NCBI GenBank assembly: GCA_003868215.1
Contig: QWDQ01000004.1
Coordinates: forward strand, 795,952-859,951
Source: Pseudophaeomoniella oleicola
Lineage: Eukaryota; Ascomycota; Eurotiomycetes; Phaeomoniellales; Phaeomoniellaceae
DNA length: 64,000 bases
Direction: 5' to 3'
In this document: positions 34,899 through 46,996 of the stretch, piece after piece
Layout of the letters: the number at the start of each line of letters is the position of its first letter
Position numbering within the stretch: the stretch's first letter is position 1
Translations under genes and position numbers: made by a program
The notes under the pieces: model-generated
Databases searched by the model: none
What the model was told of the DNA's origin: nothing
The model's input: only the letters and a program-made list of their open reading frames with translations

Positions 34899-37709
34899 CT
34901 AGACTTCTCTAACTCGTGGCTGCGGCTGACCTGAGGTGCTAGCAGTTCGGCCTGTCAAGTTCAAACTTCCGATCCTTTGCACCAGATTACTTCCCACTGC
35001 ATCGACCGCTCCCTGGGGTTTCATCAGACTTGGACCTTCTGCTTTGACCTCCTTGACCTGGAATAATTTGACCGCCGTACCGTTCCAGACCCCAATAGCA
35101 CCAGATGTCCCTCCACTGTTAGTTCCAACAACCATTTCGGAGGCAAAGATGAAGCCCCATAACAATGACTCGTACCAACCTAGAGATAAGGGCGACCATT
35201 CAAAGAGATGTACGCGAATTGGTGAAGGGTCCGCAAGGATCAATGCGACCGAAGGCTCTGACTCAAATGCGGGCAGATCGTGAATAAATTGTCTGTTCGA
35301 AGTATTGCCTTGCATTGCAGATGACGCTGCCGAGTTCTGAGGAAGATGAGGGCCCAGCGCTCGGATTAATGTTAGGCAAGTATGAAGAGGTAATTCGGGG
35401 AGCCAAGTCTCAACCTGCATGTCTGATTAGCCCAGGAGATCGACACAACGAGAGGCAAAGCACTGACCCACGGCGACGTTGGCGTAAAACCAGTGTTGCT
35501 TGCTCCGGCGCTCAAAGAGTATCCACTAAGGCTCGTGATGCTGTTTTGGCGGGAGAAGGAACTCTGGCCAACCGGCATCTTGCCTCTGGCCTTTTCCGAC
35601 ATGCCACGTAGCTGCACGGGCACACTGTCATCAATGGACGACGAGATCGATGGCGCTCTCGAGTTTGGGATAGACGGAGAAGACTGTGCTGGTGTAGCCT
35701 GTACATTCTGTTCTTCGTCTGAGTCGTCTTCGCCAATCGTAAAAGCGCTTTCATTCTCGGGGACGCTGCTCAAGCTCGGAGTTCTACTTGTACTTCTTGT
35801 CATCTCCGTTGGGGCCCCAGATTGCTCGTCATTGGTGAGACCCTCCTTTCTCCTCTGTGCCATTCGCTCGAGTTCTTCTTGCCCACTTTCAAGGGTGAAA
35901 GTGCGCAGGGCTTCAAATTTCTTTTTGGACTTTAGAATCGCATACACCAACATAGGATTCTCTGTTCTCTTGTTAGGGTTATTGTGAAAAAAGACGCAAT
36001 GAGACTTACTTGTGAACTTATGCTCGACGACGGCGTTCAAAGATTCCAGCAGAGATTGAAGCAGTGCATGGTTCGTTTCATTGGCCAAGAGAAAGCTCGG
36101 AGAAGACATCGACGAGAACAACTGCAGCAACTTTGAACTGGAAGTGGCAGACAAATTCTCAACGTAAGCTGCAATATTGTTAATGATGGCCAATAGAGCA
36201 GGATAGATAGCGTCTAGCCTGCCCTTGCTAGCGGTGATCAACGTATGGATGGAGATGATCAGAAAGTCGGCGTATGAACCCCTGAAATTATTGATTCGTA
36301 TAGTGGGCGGTAATGTCTCCTGTGCTTCAAACCTCTTGTTGAGACTTTTGCCAAAATTCGCCTCGACACTCATTGTCTGCAAAACGAAGACGCACATGCG
36401 AACAACGCCCTGTTTAGATGGATCAGTCTTGTACTCGATGGCGTAGAACAAGCACAGGACAACAAAGTCGTGAGAACGATTGGAGTCAATAATGAAAGAA
36501 CGAAACCTCTTGTTGCATTGAAGAGCTTCCCAGAACAACATGATCATTTCGGGAGCCCATTTCACCGACTTTTGACTTCCGGGTAGATAAGAGGAAGTCG
36601 CCTGCATTGGCTGGCTGAGGATACGGGTCAGACCTTCGGCGATGAATTGGAAGTCTTCCGGGCGATGCAGTCGTCCGAGAAAATGACGGTAGTAGTTCTT
36701 CGGTGCCGACCCATGGCCCTCTTCTGGAACGGGGTAGAGGAGGATTACGAGAAGGAACTGCAAGCTGTAGATAACAAGCAGTTGTTTGGGATCTTTCCAG
36801 ACCACATGGTCGTAAGGCACTCTCCACGTGGCGGGATTGTATTTGATGGTCGTGTTGAGTAATGAGCACAGAACAGACAACACGATCTGCTTGTCTGGAC
36901 ACGTCGCAATGTATGTAATAGCTCTGACTCCTTGGACAGGAAGAAGAGACGATGGCATATACATGGATTTGCTCGTCAACGTGAGAAGCAGCCGTAGTAC
37001 TTCACACCGATTGCTTTCCAACTCCTTGCTTGTACCAATCGACTGTTTACATCCTACACCGCTCTGCCATATCGCGTACGAAACCTTGCTCTTCGCAGAG
37101 GTCAGGTGTGGAATCGTGAACCCGGTGTAGAACAGGAGGTCGATAAGAGTATCAATGAGTTCTTCAGCAAGGGGCTTGACCTCCTCATATTCGTCTTCCT
37201 TCGGCGACGTAGGTATTGAGACGTCCTCCTGTGACTCGTCGTAAAGAACTTCCGATGATAACTGCGCTCTCCGGGTCTTCCTTCTCCTAACTCCCCAGAA
37301 GAATCGCTCTTCCCAGTCTGACAGAAGCTCTGATTCGTAGATGTATGGAAGGACGCGAGTCAGAACGCGAACACAGTTGAGCGCATCCCTGTCGGGGGCT
37401 AGCTCTGGATCCGGGAAGGACGGATGATTCTTGAGGACGTTCAATCGGGAGGTAACGGCAAGTATGAGCGTCTCGAGGTTGGACAAGCCTTCATCGCGTG
37501 TGCGCCTAATATCCACGGGAGAAAAGAGACTAAAAACATCTTCAACTGACTCGGGTAGTTCCCAGAACTGCTGATTGTTAAATAGGTATCGAAAATAGAC
37601 ACGTTATACTTACTCCTGCCCAGTATGGGTCTCCTGCTGGAATGTCCTTTTCTTCCGACAAGCGGAAGATCCCTTTCTTGAAGACAAGTTTCGACTCTGA
37701 AGCTCCCAT
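34899..37709 (-). CDS. hid1: HID1 family protein (trafficking, Golgi-associated)
   Basis: HID1 proteins are myristoylated Golgi-associated factors in secretory and dense-core granule trafficking; fungal copies are related to fission yeast Ftp105. Four exons, 37709-37614, 37570-36010, 35961-35468 and 35414-34899, give 888 residues. Exon 1 encodes MGASESKLVFKKGIFRL, with the N-terminal Gly for myristoylation. The next exon starts with FWELPESVEDVFSLFSP, a hallmark of the family. The exon 2 acceptor is a CAGCAG tandem (NAGNAG), so one Gln may be present or absent. The long helical body contains YDHVVWKDPKQLLVIYSLQFLL and NYYRHFLGRLHRPEDF. An acidic, Ser-rich low-complexity stretch (about residues 610-700) precedes the conserved C-terminus ETWLPELPLHTCLTLI. 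Confidence 0.92.
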
Positions 37710-39294
37710 AGTTCTATCGGCTTACGTGTGGAACGGATGGTTGTCCAAGGAGAATCATATGCTGCTGCTTAAGGGTGTCACCGCACAGCATGAGCTTAAT
37801 CAAGCCCGCCAAGAGGAATACACGAGCGCGAGCGAACAAAGTCTAACATGCGTATTGCGAAGTCGAGAATGATGGCATGCGCAAGCGATAATTGGTCCTT
37901 GACCACGCTTACAGTGTGTTCGAAAATCACCCGAGCGCAGCGTGTGATGATTGATGTTTAGATGTACCTCGAAAAGGGTCCCTCATCTCCGGAGCCGCTT
38001 AAATGACGTTGGCGTGGACCCTGAACGGTTCTAAGCAGTACGTTTACCTAATTAATTAATTATTTTCCTATTTTATCTGAAAGGAAATGCCTGTGATAAT
38101 AGACTCTCCTCTCTACGCACAAGTCTACAATGTATTAGGTATTAAGTAGGTATGTAGGTAGGTATTGTTTATACCTTATCTATGTTACTGTTGTGATCAC
38201 TACCTCGTCTAGTTCCCCAGGCCACCGAGTAGAAGTTACAGAAACAACCAGGGGAAGCTCGCTCATAGCGGCCGATGGAGGGAATGCACCGGACACTCAC
38301 ATAATTATACGCACAGATTGTGCCGGCATAGGAGTCTTGTCAAGATCTTGGATCATGTATCTATAGTAAAATGTACTGTACATTGCATCGCATAGCGAGA
38401 CAAGTGAGAACACTGCGGCTTGCATCTCCAAGTGACTGCTCTTTCACAGCTACACTCTTGAGTATGTAGATAGAGAAGAGGTCCTTTAGCAGACTGATCA
38501 GTGGCATTCATCCAACGAACCGTATCTTCTCGCCTGTCCCCCGTGTGCCAGCAATCACAGAGCCTCGCCTCACCAGCTGTCGACTTCATACCTCCCTATA
38601 CTTACAATGAATAGCACGAGGGTGTAGGCTTGAGCACAAGGCTCCATGTCCACCACATATGGAGAATTCTGATTCTGTCCATAAACACTGTGAACACTCC
38701 AAAAACAGGGATTTTCGTCCGAGCAACGCATTGGCATATACGACATTAAGCACAACCTCAGGACGATGAGCTGAATTGGGAAAGTAACTTTCTTGCGCAT
38801 CAGCTCGTCTCAAAGGTACCTAGGAGGTAGATAACGGATGCTGGTTATTATGTGACCTTGATATGAAACCCGTCCTGACCATAGGCAGGTGAAAACGGGC
38901 GATTAACGACAGGTAAAGATTTCCTCTCCGACTTCGTGAGACAGCGAACTCTGAACAAGAAGCCCAGAGCCGCTGTATACCACATCTCCAATCAACAGGG
39001 TGAACTAAGCATGTGAGCCGCCAAGCTGAAGTCGTTGGAGGAAAGAAAGAGAAGAAGGAAAGAAAAGGAAAGGAAAGAGATTATTTTGATGCTGCGGCCA
39101 CACGGAACTTGGAATTTGGTCAAGTTTCTGGGGAGAAAGGCGGATGAAAATGGATCAATTCTGATTGGCCGAGCTAGAAGCCGAGGTGGATTGCTCATTG
39201 AATCCAACATCATGAACCATCCCCATTCTCTCCATTGATCCGTCCTTTCCACCGCAACTCCTTCAGTCAACAAGGTCCTGGCAGCACTGACGAG
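37710..39294. other. Intergenic region between divergent genes
   Basis: About 1.6 kb lie between the HID1 and SDHC starts. They hold AT-rich runs and TAGGTAGG-like simple sequence near 38141-38170, and a purine-only run near 39043-39080. Several short ORFs (38353-38813) have no features. A reverse CCAAT box near SDHC is listed separately. Confidence 0.45.
39164..39168 (-). promoter_or_regulatory. Inverted CCAAT box upstream of SDHC
   Basis: The plus strand reads TGATTGGCC, giving CCAAT on the minus strand about 130 bp before the SDHC ATG. CCAAT boxes are bound by the HAP/CBC complex, which controls respiratory genes in fungi. A single match is weak evidence. Confidence 0.3.
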
Positions 39295-40001
39295 ATGTTG
39301 ACAAATAGTCTGGTTCAGCAATCGCTGAGGCGATGTGAGTGTATCCGAGTCAAGCCATTCCGGTTGCGCAGATTGGAGGACTAACCTCGCGAATCTCAAC
39401 AGTGGCTTCACGCAACCCCTCGATCTTCAAGCCCAACAGTGCTGGATTTCTCAAGGTCGCTGCGCCTGCTGCGAACAAATCAGGAAACTATGTCTCATAC
39501 CGGCAAGTCGCCAACTCAGTTATCCTTTCCAGGAGCTATGCTAATCCTTCGCGCAGACCAGCCACATCAGAGACCAAGCCTGTCTCATCCGATGCTGCAT
39601 ATTCTATCCTGGCGAATCAACGCCGCAATCGACCAGTATCGCCTCATCTCACTATTTATAGACCACAGATCACTTGGTACCTCTCAGCTCTCAACCGTAT
39701 CACCGGCTGCGTCCTTGCTGGCGGCATGTACACTTTTGGTTGCTTCTATCTCATCTCGCCATTATTCGGCTGGCAATTGGGATCGGCTGCATTGGCTGCC
39801 GGTTTCGCGAAATGGCCCGTCATTCTCCAGTTATTGACAAAGCTGTTTGTGGCGTTTCCGTTCACATTCCACAGCTTCAACGGCATCAGACATTTGATTT
39901 GGGATACAGGACTCGCATTCAAGAATCAAGAGGTCATCAAGACGGGTTGGATTGTTGTTGCATTAAGCGCTGTCAGCGCCTTGGGTTTGGCTCTGTATTA
40001 G
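39295..40001 (+). CDS. sdhC: Succinate dehydrogenase cytochrome b subunit (SDHC)
   Basis: This is a membrane-anchor subunit of mitochondrial complex II; it binds heme b and helps form the ubiquinone site. Two exons, 39295-39334 and 39403-40001, have a 68-bp intron and give 212 residues. The short first exon MLTNSLVQQSLRR plus ASRNPSIFKPNSA forms a mitochondrial presequence. The family signature RPVSPHLTIYRPQITWYLSA is followed by SALNRITG and three hydrophobic segments. The heme-ligand region is HSFNGIRHLIWD. The intron start at 39335 (GTGAGT) was chosen because the long frame otherwise has no ATG before the presequence. Confidence 0.95.
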
Positions 40002-41180
40002 AAGCCGCGAACTCACATACGTGGGCTGTGGTTTTGCGAGAGGCTGATATTGCTGCTTGAGCGCCTTGATTCCGTTTGAAGATGGGAGCATCATTGTGAT
40101 TTCTACGATGATGACAGTTCAATATTGCTCCTATTCATCCTTTGATACCACGTAAGAATGAATTAAATTCAATTATAACAGTTGGCTCTTTGTTTTGATC
40201 TGACTTATCGTAAGCTAACATAAGGCTATCGATTATGGACTCTTGAGTTTCTTGATACTGCTGAAATAGTACGGAGAGTTTCTCCAAGTTGCGTTACGAG
40301 ATGGTCAACAAAAGGTATCATGAGATATTGCGGAGTCACCGCACTGTTCTGTATCAGACGTATCTCTGTATAGACTTGTAGGGCTTCTTGGTCTTCTCTT
40401 TCACCTGACTCCGTAGGTAGGTTCATGTGGCCCTCCCATTGGAAGCTGTCTCTGTCATTGTGGAATGCAAATTACCAAATTGCGAGAAACACCTGTTCCA
40501 GCTTGCCCTTTGATCAGATGACCTAAATTGCCACATAGACAGACGTTCATGCTGCGAAACCATCCGACTCTGGACTGTTCTCCCTACAGTCTATACGTGC
40601 TGCCTATCACATCGATATCGCTCTTATCACTCCTGTCCGGATCCTCACCATAAGATTAACGTGGGCAGCGAGAACCCTAACTCGGTCAGAGGGACTCATC
40701 TGGAAAGCCTTTACGTACATCGGCTTTCGGGTCACACTGTTACACAAACATTTTCGTTATGAGGTTGACAATAGCTCATAAAGCCCTCAGGAAGACAATA
40801 TTTGCGGCCAGCACCGCCAGGACTATTTTTGTAGATTGTGGGATGATAGCACTGTGAAAACAACTCAGTACACTAGATCTCACTAGGATCGAAGATCATT
40901 AGAAGCTTTTAGTGGCGGGAATATCTGTGGATCCTAAGCAAGAGCTTGGACCTTGTGCAAAGGGACTTTTTATATGCATTGCTTGATAGGCCAGTGAGTT
41001 ATATTCTATGAAATCTCTGGATCTGGTATAACGGTTCTGAGAAGTGTATCGGACCATGAAATAGGAAGCAAACAAATGCGATGTATTATAATCTACGTAT
41101 ATTGGTCCAGCCCACCTTCCAATGTTGATTGCTGCTACAAGCAGGAGGTATGATCATATGCATCTCTGGTAACAACTTAC
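40002..41180. other. Convergent intergenic region
   Basis: About 1.2 kb lie between the convergent ends of SDHC and the GH16 gene. Only unsupported short ORFs occur (for example 40226-40426). No repeat or RNA gene was recognised. Confidence 0.4.
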
Positions 41181-42137
41181 CTAACTTGAGGAATATACCT
41201 CAATCACGCTGATCGCCCAGTAGGCTTCAGCAAAGGCACCCGGATTGTTCTCGACCCATTGCTCGCAGGTTGGAGCTTTAGTACTACACCCGGAGGCTGA
41301 CCAGGTTTTCCCTGCCCAATCGCCGCAGAAAGTAGTGTCAATTATCAGTTGCATGTTGCGAAAATGGGCGTCAATATCACAGCCTCCCGAGAAGATAGCT
41401 TGAGGTTGGCCCCAACCATTCTCATCGGGAGATGGCTGGCTCCGCAGAACATCCGATGGAATATTGTCTCGAGGCCAGAACCAAACCTTGATGGCGTCGT
41501 CGGTCCATTCAGTCGCAAAGACACCCCCAAAGTTTTCATTGAAGACATCCCCATATGTTTGCTGATCTTTTGACTGAATGGCGCATCCAGTGTTATTCCC
41601 GTCGCCTGACGTGCAATCGGAAGTAAGTTGTGAGCCAGTATAGCCACTTGACACGGTATTCGAACAACCTGACGAGGTATGGAGAGTAATCTGGTTAGCA
41701 TTTTCGTCATTGACGCCTTCCATGATGTCAATTTCACCGTTTTGCGGCCATGTGCCCTCACCCAATAACCAGAATGCCGGCCAAGTGCCACAAATACCTG
41801 ATGGAGAATGAACAATGTCAGCAATAAAGAGTCCCTTGTCAAAGGTATCTTTCGATGTCACTCGTGTGGATTGACGACCACTTGGAGCGATTTCCTCGGA
41901 ATCAACGCCCAGATAGATGAGATTGGAAAAGTTGCCCAAAGAGCCTGAACCAGCAAAACGGGATTGATTTGCAGTCGTGAGGTCAACGTATTGTACTGCA
42001 CCATTGGTTGGATCTTTACCTGTGAAGAAATCGAACTCTTGGAAAAAGTTCCGGACCGTATAGCTTTTCGTCAAAGTATAGCCAGCTATGCTTTGAGATA
42101 CGAGACCAGACATAATCAGTACCTTGTAAGTTAGCAT
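41181..42137 (-). CDS. Secreted GH16 endo-beta-glucanase
   Basis: This is a glycoside hydrolase family 16 enzyme, predicted to cut beta-1,3(4)-glucans in cell walls. It is a single exon of 318 residues. The start at 42137 gives MLTYKVLIMSGLVSQSIAG, a signal peptide; the frame continues upstream to 42350 but that part fits no enzyme and is probably 5' UTR. The catalytic ExDxxE motif reads GEIDIMEG, preceded by GTWPAFWLLG. The aromatic and Gly-rich substrate segments (WFWPRDNIPSD, CDIDAHFRNMQLIIDTTFCGDWAG) match fungal mixed-linkage members. No C-terminal anchor is evident. It probably acts outside the cell in wall remodelling or nutrition. Confidence 0.92.
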   Translation of the reverse strand: MLTYKVLIMSGLVSQSIAGYTLTKSYTVRNFFQEFDFFTGKDPTNGAVQYVDLTTANQSRFAGSGSLGNFSNLIYLGVDSEEIAPSGRQSTRVTSKDTFDKGLFIADIVHSPSGICGTWPAFWLLGEGTWPQNGEIDIMEGVNDENANQITLHTSSGCSNTVSSGYTGSQLTSDCTSGDGNNTGCAIQSKDQQTYGDVFNENFGGVFATEWTDDAIKVWFWPRDNIPSDVLRSQPSPDENGWGQPQAIFSGGCDIDAHFRNMQLIIDTTFCGDWAGKTWSASGCSTKAPTCEQWVENNPGAFAEAYWAISVIEVYSSS

Positions 42138-42846
42138 GATGAGTGTAGGGAAGTATATAGAGGTAAGTATAGGAAACGGCAAAAGAAAATTGATGGAAAG
42201 CAACGACAGTAGGAAGAGCCACAAGGCGGCGGCGTCTTTATAAATGGCACATTCCGATATGGCGAAAGGACATGAGATGGATGCTTGGTTTGTTCTCAGA
42301 AACAAAGACACCACAAAAAGAATAAAGCGATAGAGATCATGACATGACAAAAAGAAGTTGACTCAAGACCGCCACAGAACGAGACGACAAACAATGAAGT
42401 GACAAAGGCCCGACCCAAAAAAAAGACATCGATACAAAGGATTTCCTTGTGCAGAGATTGAGGCAGTGTGGGATTGTGCTCTGTTTGTTTGGTATGCACT
42501 ATGCATATACCAATTTCGCTGTGTGTATGTGAGCAACATTGAATGGATGATTTTCAGACGAGAGAAGGTCTTGGTCACAAAGCAGTATTGGAATAAGAGA
42601 CAAAGCAAAGCATCGCGCGGTGTTGTGTAAAGTTGCTTCCGCGAATAATTAATAAACTCGGATTCTCAACGGAGAACCACGCCATTCTACTTTCGACCGA
42701 TATCCGAAGCAAACGCCTTGCTACACCTGCGACATTCGCATTGTATGCTGCATTGATAGCGAATATCGAACAAGAATGCTCCTCTCGACCTGAGGCTAGT
42801 CATCGAATATGCATAGACTGTCCCTGCAACTCTCAATACTTCAGCC
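42138..42846. promoter_or_regulatory. Bidirectional promoter region
   Basis: These 709 bp lie between the divergent GH16 and telomere-binding-like genes. A frame continuous with the GH16 ORF covers 42138-42350, likely 5' UTR. No specific site was recognised. Confidence 0.4.
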
Positions 42847-45800
42847 ATGACGGCGGCGCTCGGTCAAGGGCCGAGCACGCCTCAGTTAGCACAATCTACA
42901 TCAACGCCAATCACCCAACTCTCGCCCTCTCTTGACTCTGCCTCAACGAAATTCGTGGACGGCATCGTATCGCTACTGTGGCCTTACTCCAGGTCATCAA
43001 GGACGTTCATTTTACTTCTCGCAGATCCCGACTTTCGATTGCGGAAGAACAAAGGGCAGGTCAAAGTTGCTTTTTTAGGCTCTAGCGCAAAAGCACTTGC
43101 AAAGACACACGTCGGAATAGGTGACAGGGTTCGATTGTGTCTGGATGGTGCTTCTTGGACGCATTTACAGGAAGATGTGCGCACTCCAGGAAAGAACGGA
43201 GATTGGGACATCAGCTTCAGCAATCGGGTAGAGCTCGAGGTGACTTCTTTCGTATCGTAGCAACAGGATGGGATGCTAACACTCTAGAAAGGTCTACCGA
43301 GACGGTACCCGCTATGCTACCGTCAACATCGAAGGTCGGTCTCCAAGCCGGAGCCCTGAGCGTAATGGCTTTGTCGACGGCACAGGCTTGACTGCCATCA
43401 CAAATGACATCTCATCGCTACGACAATACATGCCAGTAGGAGCATATGCATCCCCTTCTTTTCGCAAATCCAAACAATTTGAACATGGCTCTTTCCTCGA
43501 CATATCCCTGCGCCCTTTGGTTGATGAGGATGGTTTCATATGGGGTCAAGGTCGCAAACGTACAAAGTTCACGAGACAGAGCGGGGAGTGGCGTTATATG
43601 GAGCGTAGCCCAAGCCCTAGCCGTAGCCCGAAGGGCCAGGCTGATGAAGAAGAACTTCAGGTGGACAAGGACCATGATGAGACGACGAGGGTTTCCTTCA
43701 GACAAGAAAGCAACATGGGGCTTGAAACTACCAACGGGCTACGACAGTCACGCACGGAGCAGGAAATCGCAAGAGTCGGAAGTGAGAACGAGACGAGCGA
43801 GGATCGACCTACTAACCAAGTCGACCAGTTCAAATTACCGGCGTTACCAGCACGTCAGATCTCTCGTCCCACTACTCCTCCCCATCTAACCTCTAGTGGT
43901 TTACCCGAGCAGATAATCGGCTCAATCACTCCGCAGCTCAAGCCTTTACCATCACCTGGTCTTCCCCTGGTATCACCGCTTGTTAAAGTTGATGGGCGAA
44001 GCCGTAGCTATTTCCCGATTTTCCCGAGAACACAATCAGAACTCGATGTTAGCGGTGAAATAGATCGAGAAAGCATAGCTGTGGAAGATATGCAGTTGGA
44101 GAGACATGCTTTTTCACCAATAACCACTTTTGCCGATGGCAGGAACCCTCACAATTCTTTGGAGAAGGACCACCCAACTGAGCCTCCTGAACCAGCGATA
44201 ACCCAAGATTATATTGAGGCCAAAAATCCTGCCGGGTCTAGGCATGATCCTGCTTACTTAGAGACCGACGAAGGATCGGAAAGCAATTTACCCTCTGAAG
44301 TTCACATATCTCCGACCCTGAAATCTCCGACTCAGGTAATACATAGCGACCTAAAAGAAGACCTGCACTTTACCCCCGTAGATCAGGACTATCAAATTAT
44401 TACCGAGAGTGAAGCGGCAACCGAGTTTTTCCATGACCGTGCATCCCTGCAAGCAATCAGGCCAGCCGATGAGGAAATGGATATGTATGGTGTTTCCGAT
44501 GACGACAGCCGTTTAGAAGATGATTCAGCACTTAGGGAGACTGTAATATCGACCGCTGAGAATTCTCCTCCACCGAGCGATGGTCCCGCCATCCACAAGG
44601 ACACTACTGATGTACCTCGGATAGACCAGCCAGTTATTCCACCGAGTTGGTCCACGGACTATGGAAGCAAATTGGTTGTCTCTGCCACCGAATGCGTGCA
44701 AGAGGATTTCCCCATGAGCGCTCCACCTTTTCCATTTCACCAGAATTGGGATAATGCAGTACGTACTGAGAGCGGGAGACCTAGGAGCTCACATCGACGC
44801 CGTCAATTTCCAGCGAGCTTTGATGGAACTCCTGCTGAGATGGATTCTGATGAGGTGACACTAGACTCCGATAGCGAAGAAGATTCAGGGGGGTCAGTCG
44901 GATCCTACGAGGATATCGCACCTTCACGTTCGAACCCGAACGTAGGTGGTGATACCACAGTAGCAGACATCGGGCGACTAGTGCCACCAATGGAGTCCTC
45001 GATTGTCTCTCTCTCTGAAAGTGACAGCGAAGACTTGGTGATACTGTCGCCACAACATTTCCCGCTTGAGGAGACTCGCGAGTCTGAGCACCAGTACCAG
45101 ACGAATTCCAGTCGCTCTTCAGAGTCGGTTGACACTGCTAACGACATCGAGTTTGGCCGAGACCGGATGACTAGCGTGATCGCAGGTGACCAGAATAGGT
45201 CCATTGACTCCTACAAGGACGACGAAGACCAGCTCTTGGCTGTGAACCGATTCGAAAGCTTTCGAAGTGAACGCAGCCCAAATGAGGTGAATGAACTTGT
45301 ATCAGTTGACGTTCTACAGAATGGCTCCGCTCCATCGGTAGCTGCTATAGATCCCAAGGATCGAGAGCTTGAGGTTACACCAGTCTCTGTGCAATCCACT
45401 GGCAATGAATTGTATCCTGACCGTGCGGTTGCTGATGTAATAAACGCCACGGAAAAGCGTATGGAGAACCTGGATCAATCCCCAGACCAGCCTGTACCAA
45501 GCAAAGAGCAATTCTCGGATGATGATATGCAAGGCTTGGGAGCTGAAGCAGAGTATGATTCAACCAGGGCATATACTAGTGACAAGTGGGCAGGTAGATC
45601 TGCACAATTCGTCGAACCTGAATTAGCTTACAAAGCTGCCTACTCTGATGCGCCCATTACCCGCGAACGGAAAGAATCCAGTGATGAATCTGAAGCTCAC
45701 ATCTCCATACCCGAGACCCGACAAACGCCTGCACGCACACGGGTCGATCAAGTATTTGAGACAGTTCAGGACACCGCATCAGTGCAGCAGCAGCTCATTA

Positions 45801-46996
45801 CACCAACCAATACCCAAGATCAAAAAAACCAATCCCCAAAGGATGTTGCCCAACGCATCGACGTTGAGGTATTGCCTACACCGCAAGCAACACAAAGGTC
45901 ACCAGAAATACCCAAATTACTGACTCCAAACGTTGTTGATGGTACACACGCCGCCGAATTTGCCACAGAAGACCGACGTTCTCCCCGGTTAGCTGACGTT
46001 GGCAATCGCGCTTTTGGTAGAGTCGAGGCCGTCAGCCAATGGTTCACGCTAAAGCAAGTACCTGAAGAACAAATCAACGAAGTCATTCCGCAGATTCCAC
46101 ATTCAGAGCTCGCGGAAGAAGACGAGCAGAAGCCTGATGATGCATCACATATGATTAAGCACCCCAAGGCAGATCCGGTAGAGCCACTGGATAGTATCGA
46201 GGTTCATCACAGCAGATCCTTCTCGCAGGAATATGGAAATTGGCCTAAAGGTCTTCGCACAAAGCTGAGCTATTTCCCAGCGCTCTCTGGACTGAATTCC
46301 CACTTCAATCAGACGGTGGATGTCATTGGAGTTTGTTCGTCAGATTCTACAAACATCAAACGTGCTGCTTCTGGACCGAAGGATTACTGTACTACCATTC
46401 ACATTACCGATCCGACAATTGCAGGATTCAACAGCGGCGCTGGAGACACTCGGAAGGCACCAAAAGCTCATTCAACGGCTGTGCAGATTTTTCGTCCTTG
46501 GCGAAATGCATTACCTATCACGAAGCAAGGCGACGTTGTCCTCCTCCGATGCTTCAAGGTACAGAGCCGCAAGCACGAGATGATGTTACTTAGCACAGAA
46601 GGGAGCGGATGGGTAGTGTTCGCAACTCGTTCTGGTGATCAGCACATTCCTGGGCCCCCAGTAGAGTTTGGCGATAAGGAAAGGAAGTACGCTGAAAAGA
46701 TTGGCAATTGGTGGCTAGACGCTCATGCCAACCTTCTGAATCCGGAGGCATACCAAAGTCTTCGAGCTTCTAAACGACATAGGCATACCCTGTCCAATGC
46801 AACTGTTTGGAGTAATGATTCGGTGAGTTCCAGTGTCAACCCACTCATCCATGAGCTTCGTGATGGTATTACGTACACCGATGAACCTGGAATCACGCCT
46901 AGAGCGAGTGTTACACCTCATGAACTGCGGGATGGAACAGTATATGTCGACATGGATCCAAAAGAGCAATCACCCATTTCCGGAACTCCTAATTGA
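42847..46996 (+). CDS. Large protein with OB fold of the POT1/CDC13 telomere-binding type
   Basis: Two exons, 42847-43239 and 43292-46996, have a 52-bp intron and give 1365 residues. The N-terminal 130 residues look like an OB fold (FVDGIVSLLWPYSRSSRTFILLLADPD, then VKVAFLG and VGIGDRVRLCLDG). A very long acidic, Ser/Pro/Thr-rich disordered middle follows (about residues 165-1130). The C-terminal part, about 1135-1290, matches the telomeric single-strand-binding OB fold shared by POT1 and CDC13 (DVIGVCSSD, TIHITDPT, AVQIFRPWRNALPI, GDVVLLRCFKVQSRKHEMMLLS, GWVVFA). The motif HELRDGxxYxD occurs twice near the end. A role in capping telomeres or in other ssDNA binding is inferred. It lies about 17 kb from the telomere. 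The acceptor at 43291 was used because only it keeps VELE/VYRDGTR in frame. Confidence 0.82.

Noticed and set aside
38353-38813. Several Cys-rich minus-strand ORFs upstream of SDHC
   Set aside because: They overlap each other in different frames, lack a signal peptide, and match no small secreted protein pattern.
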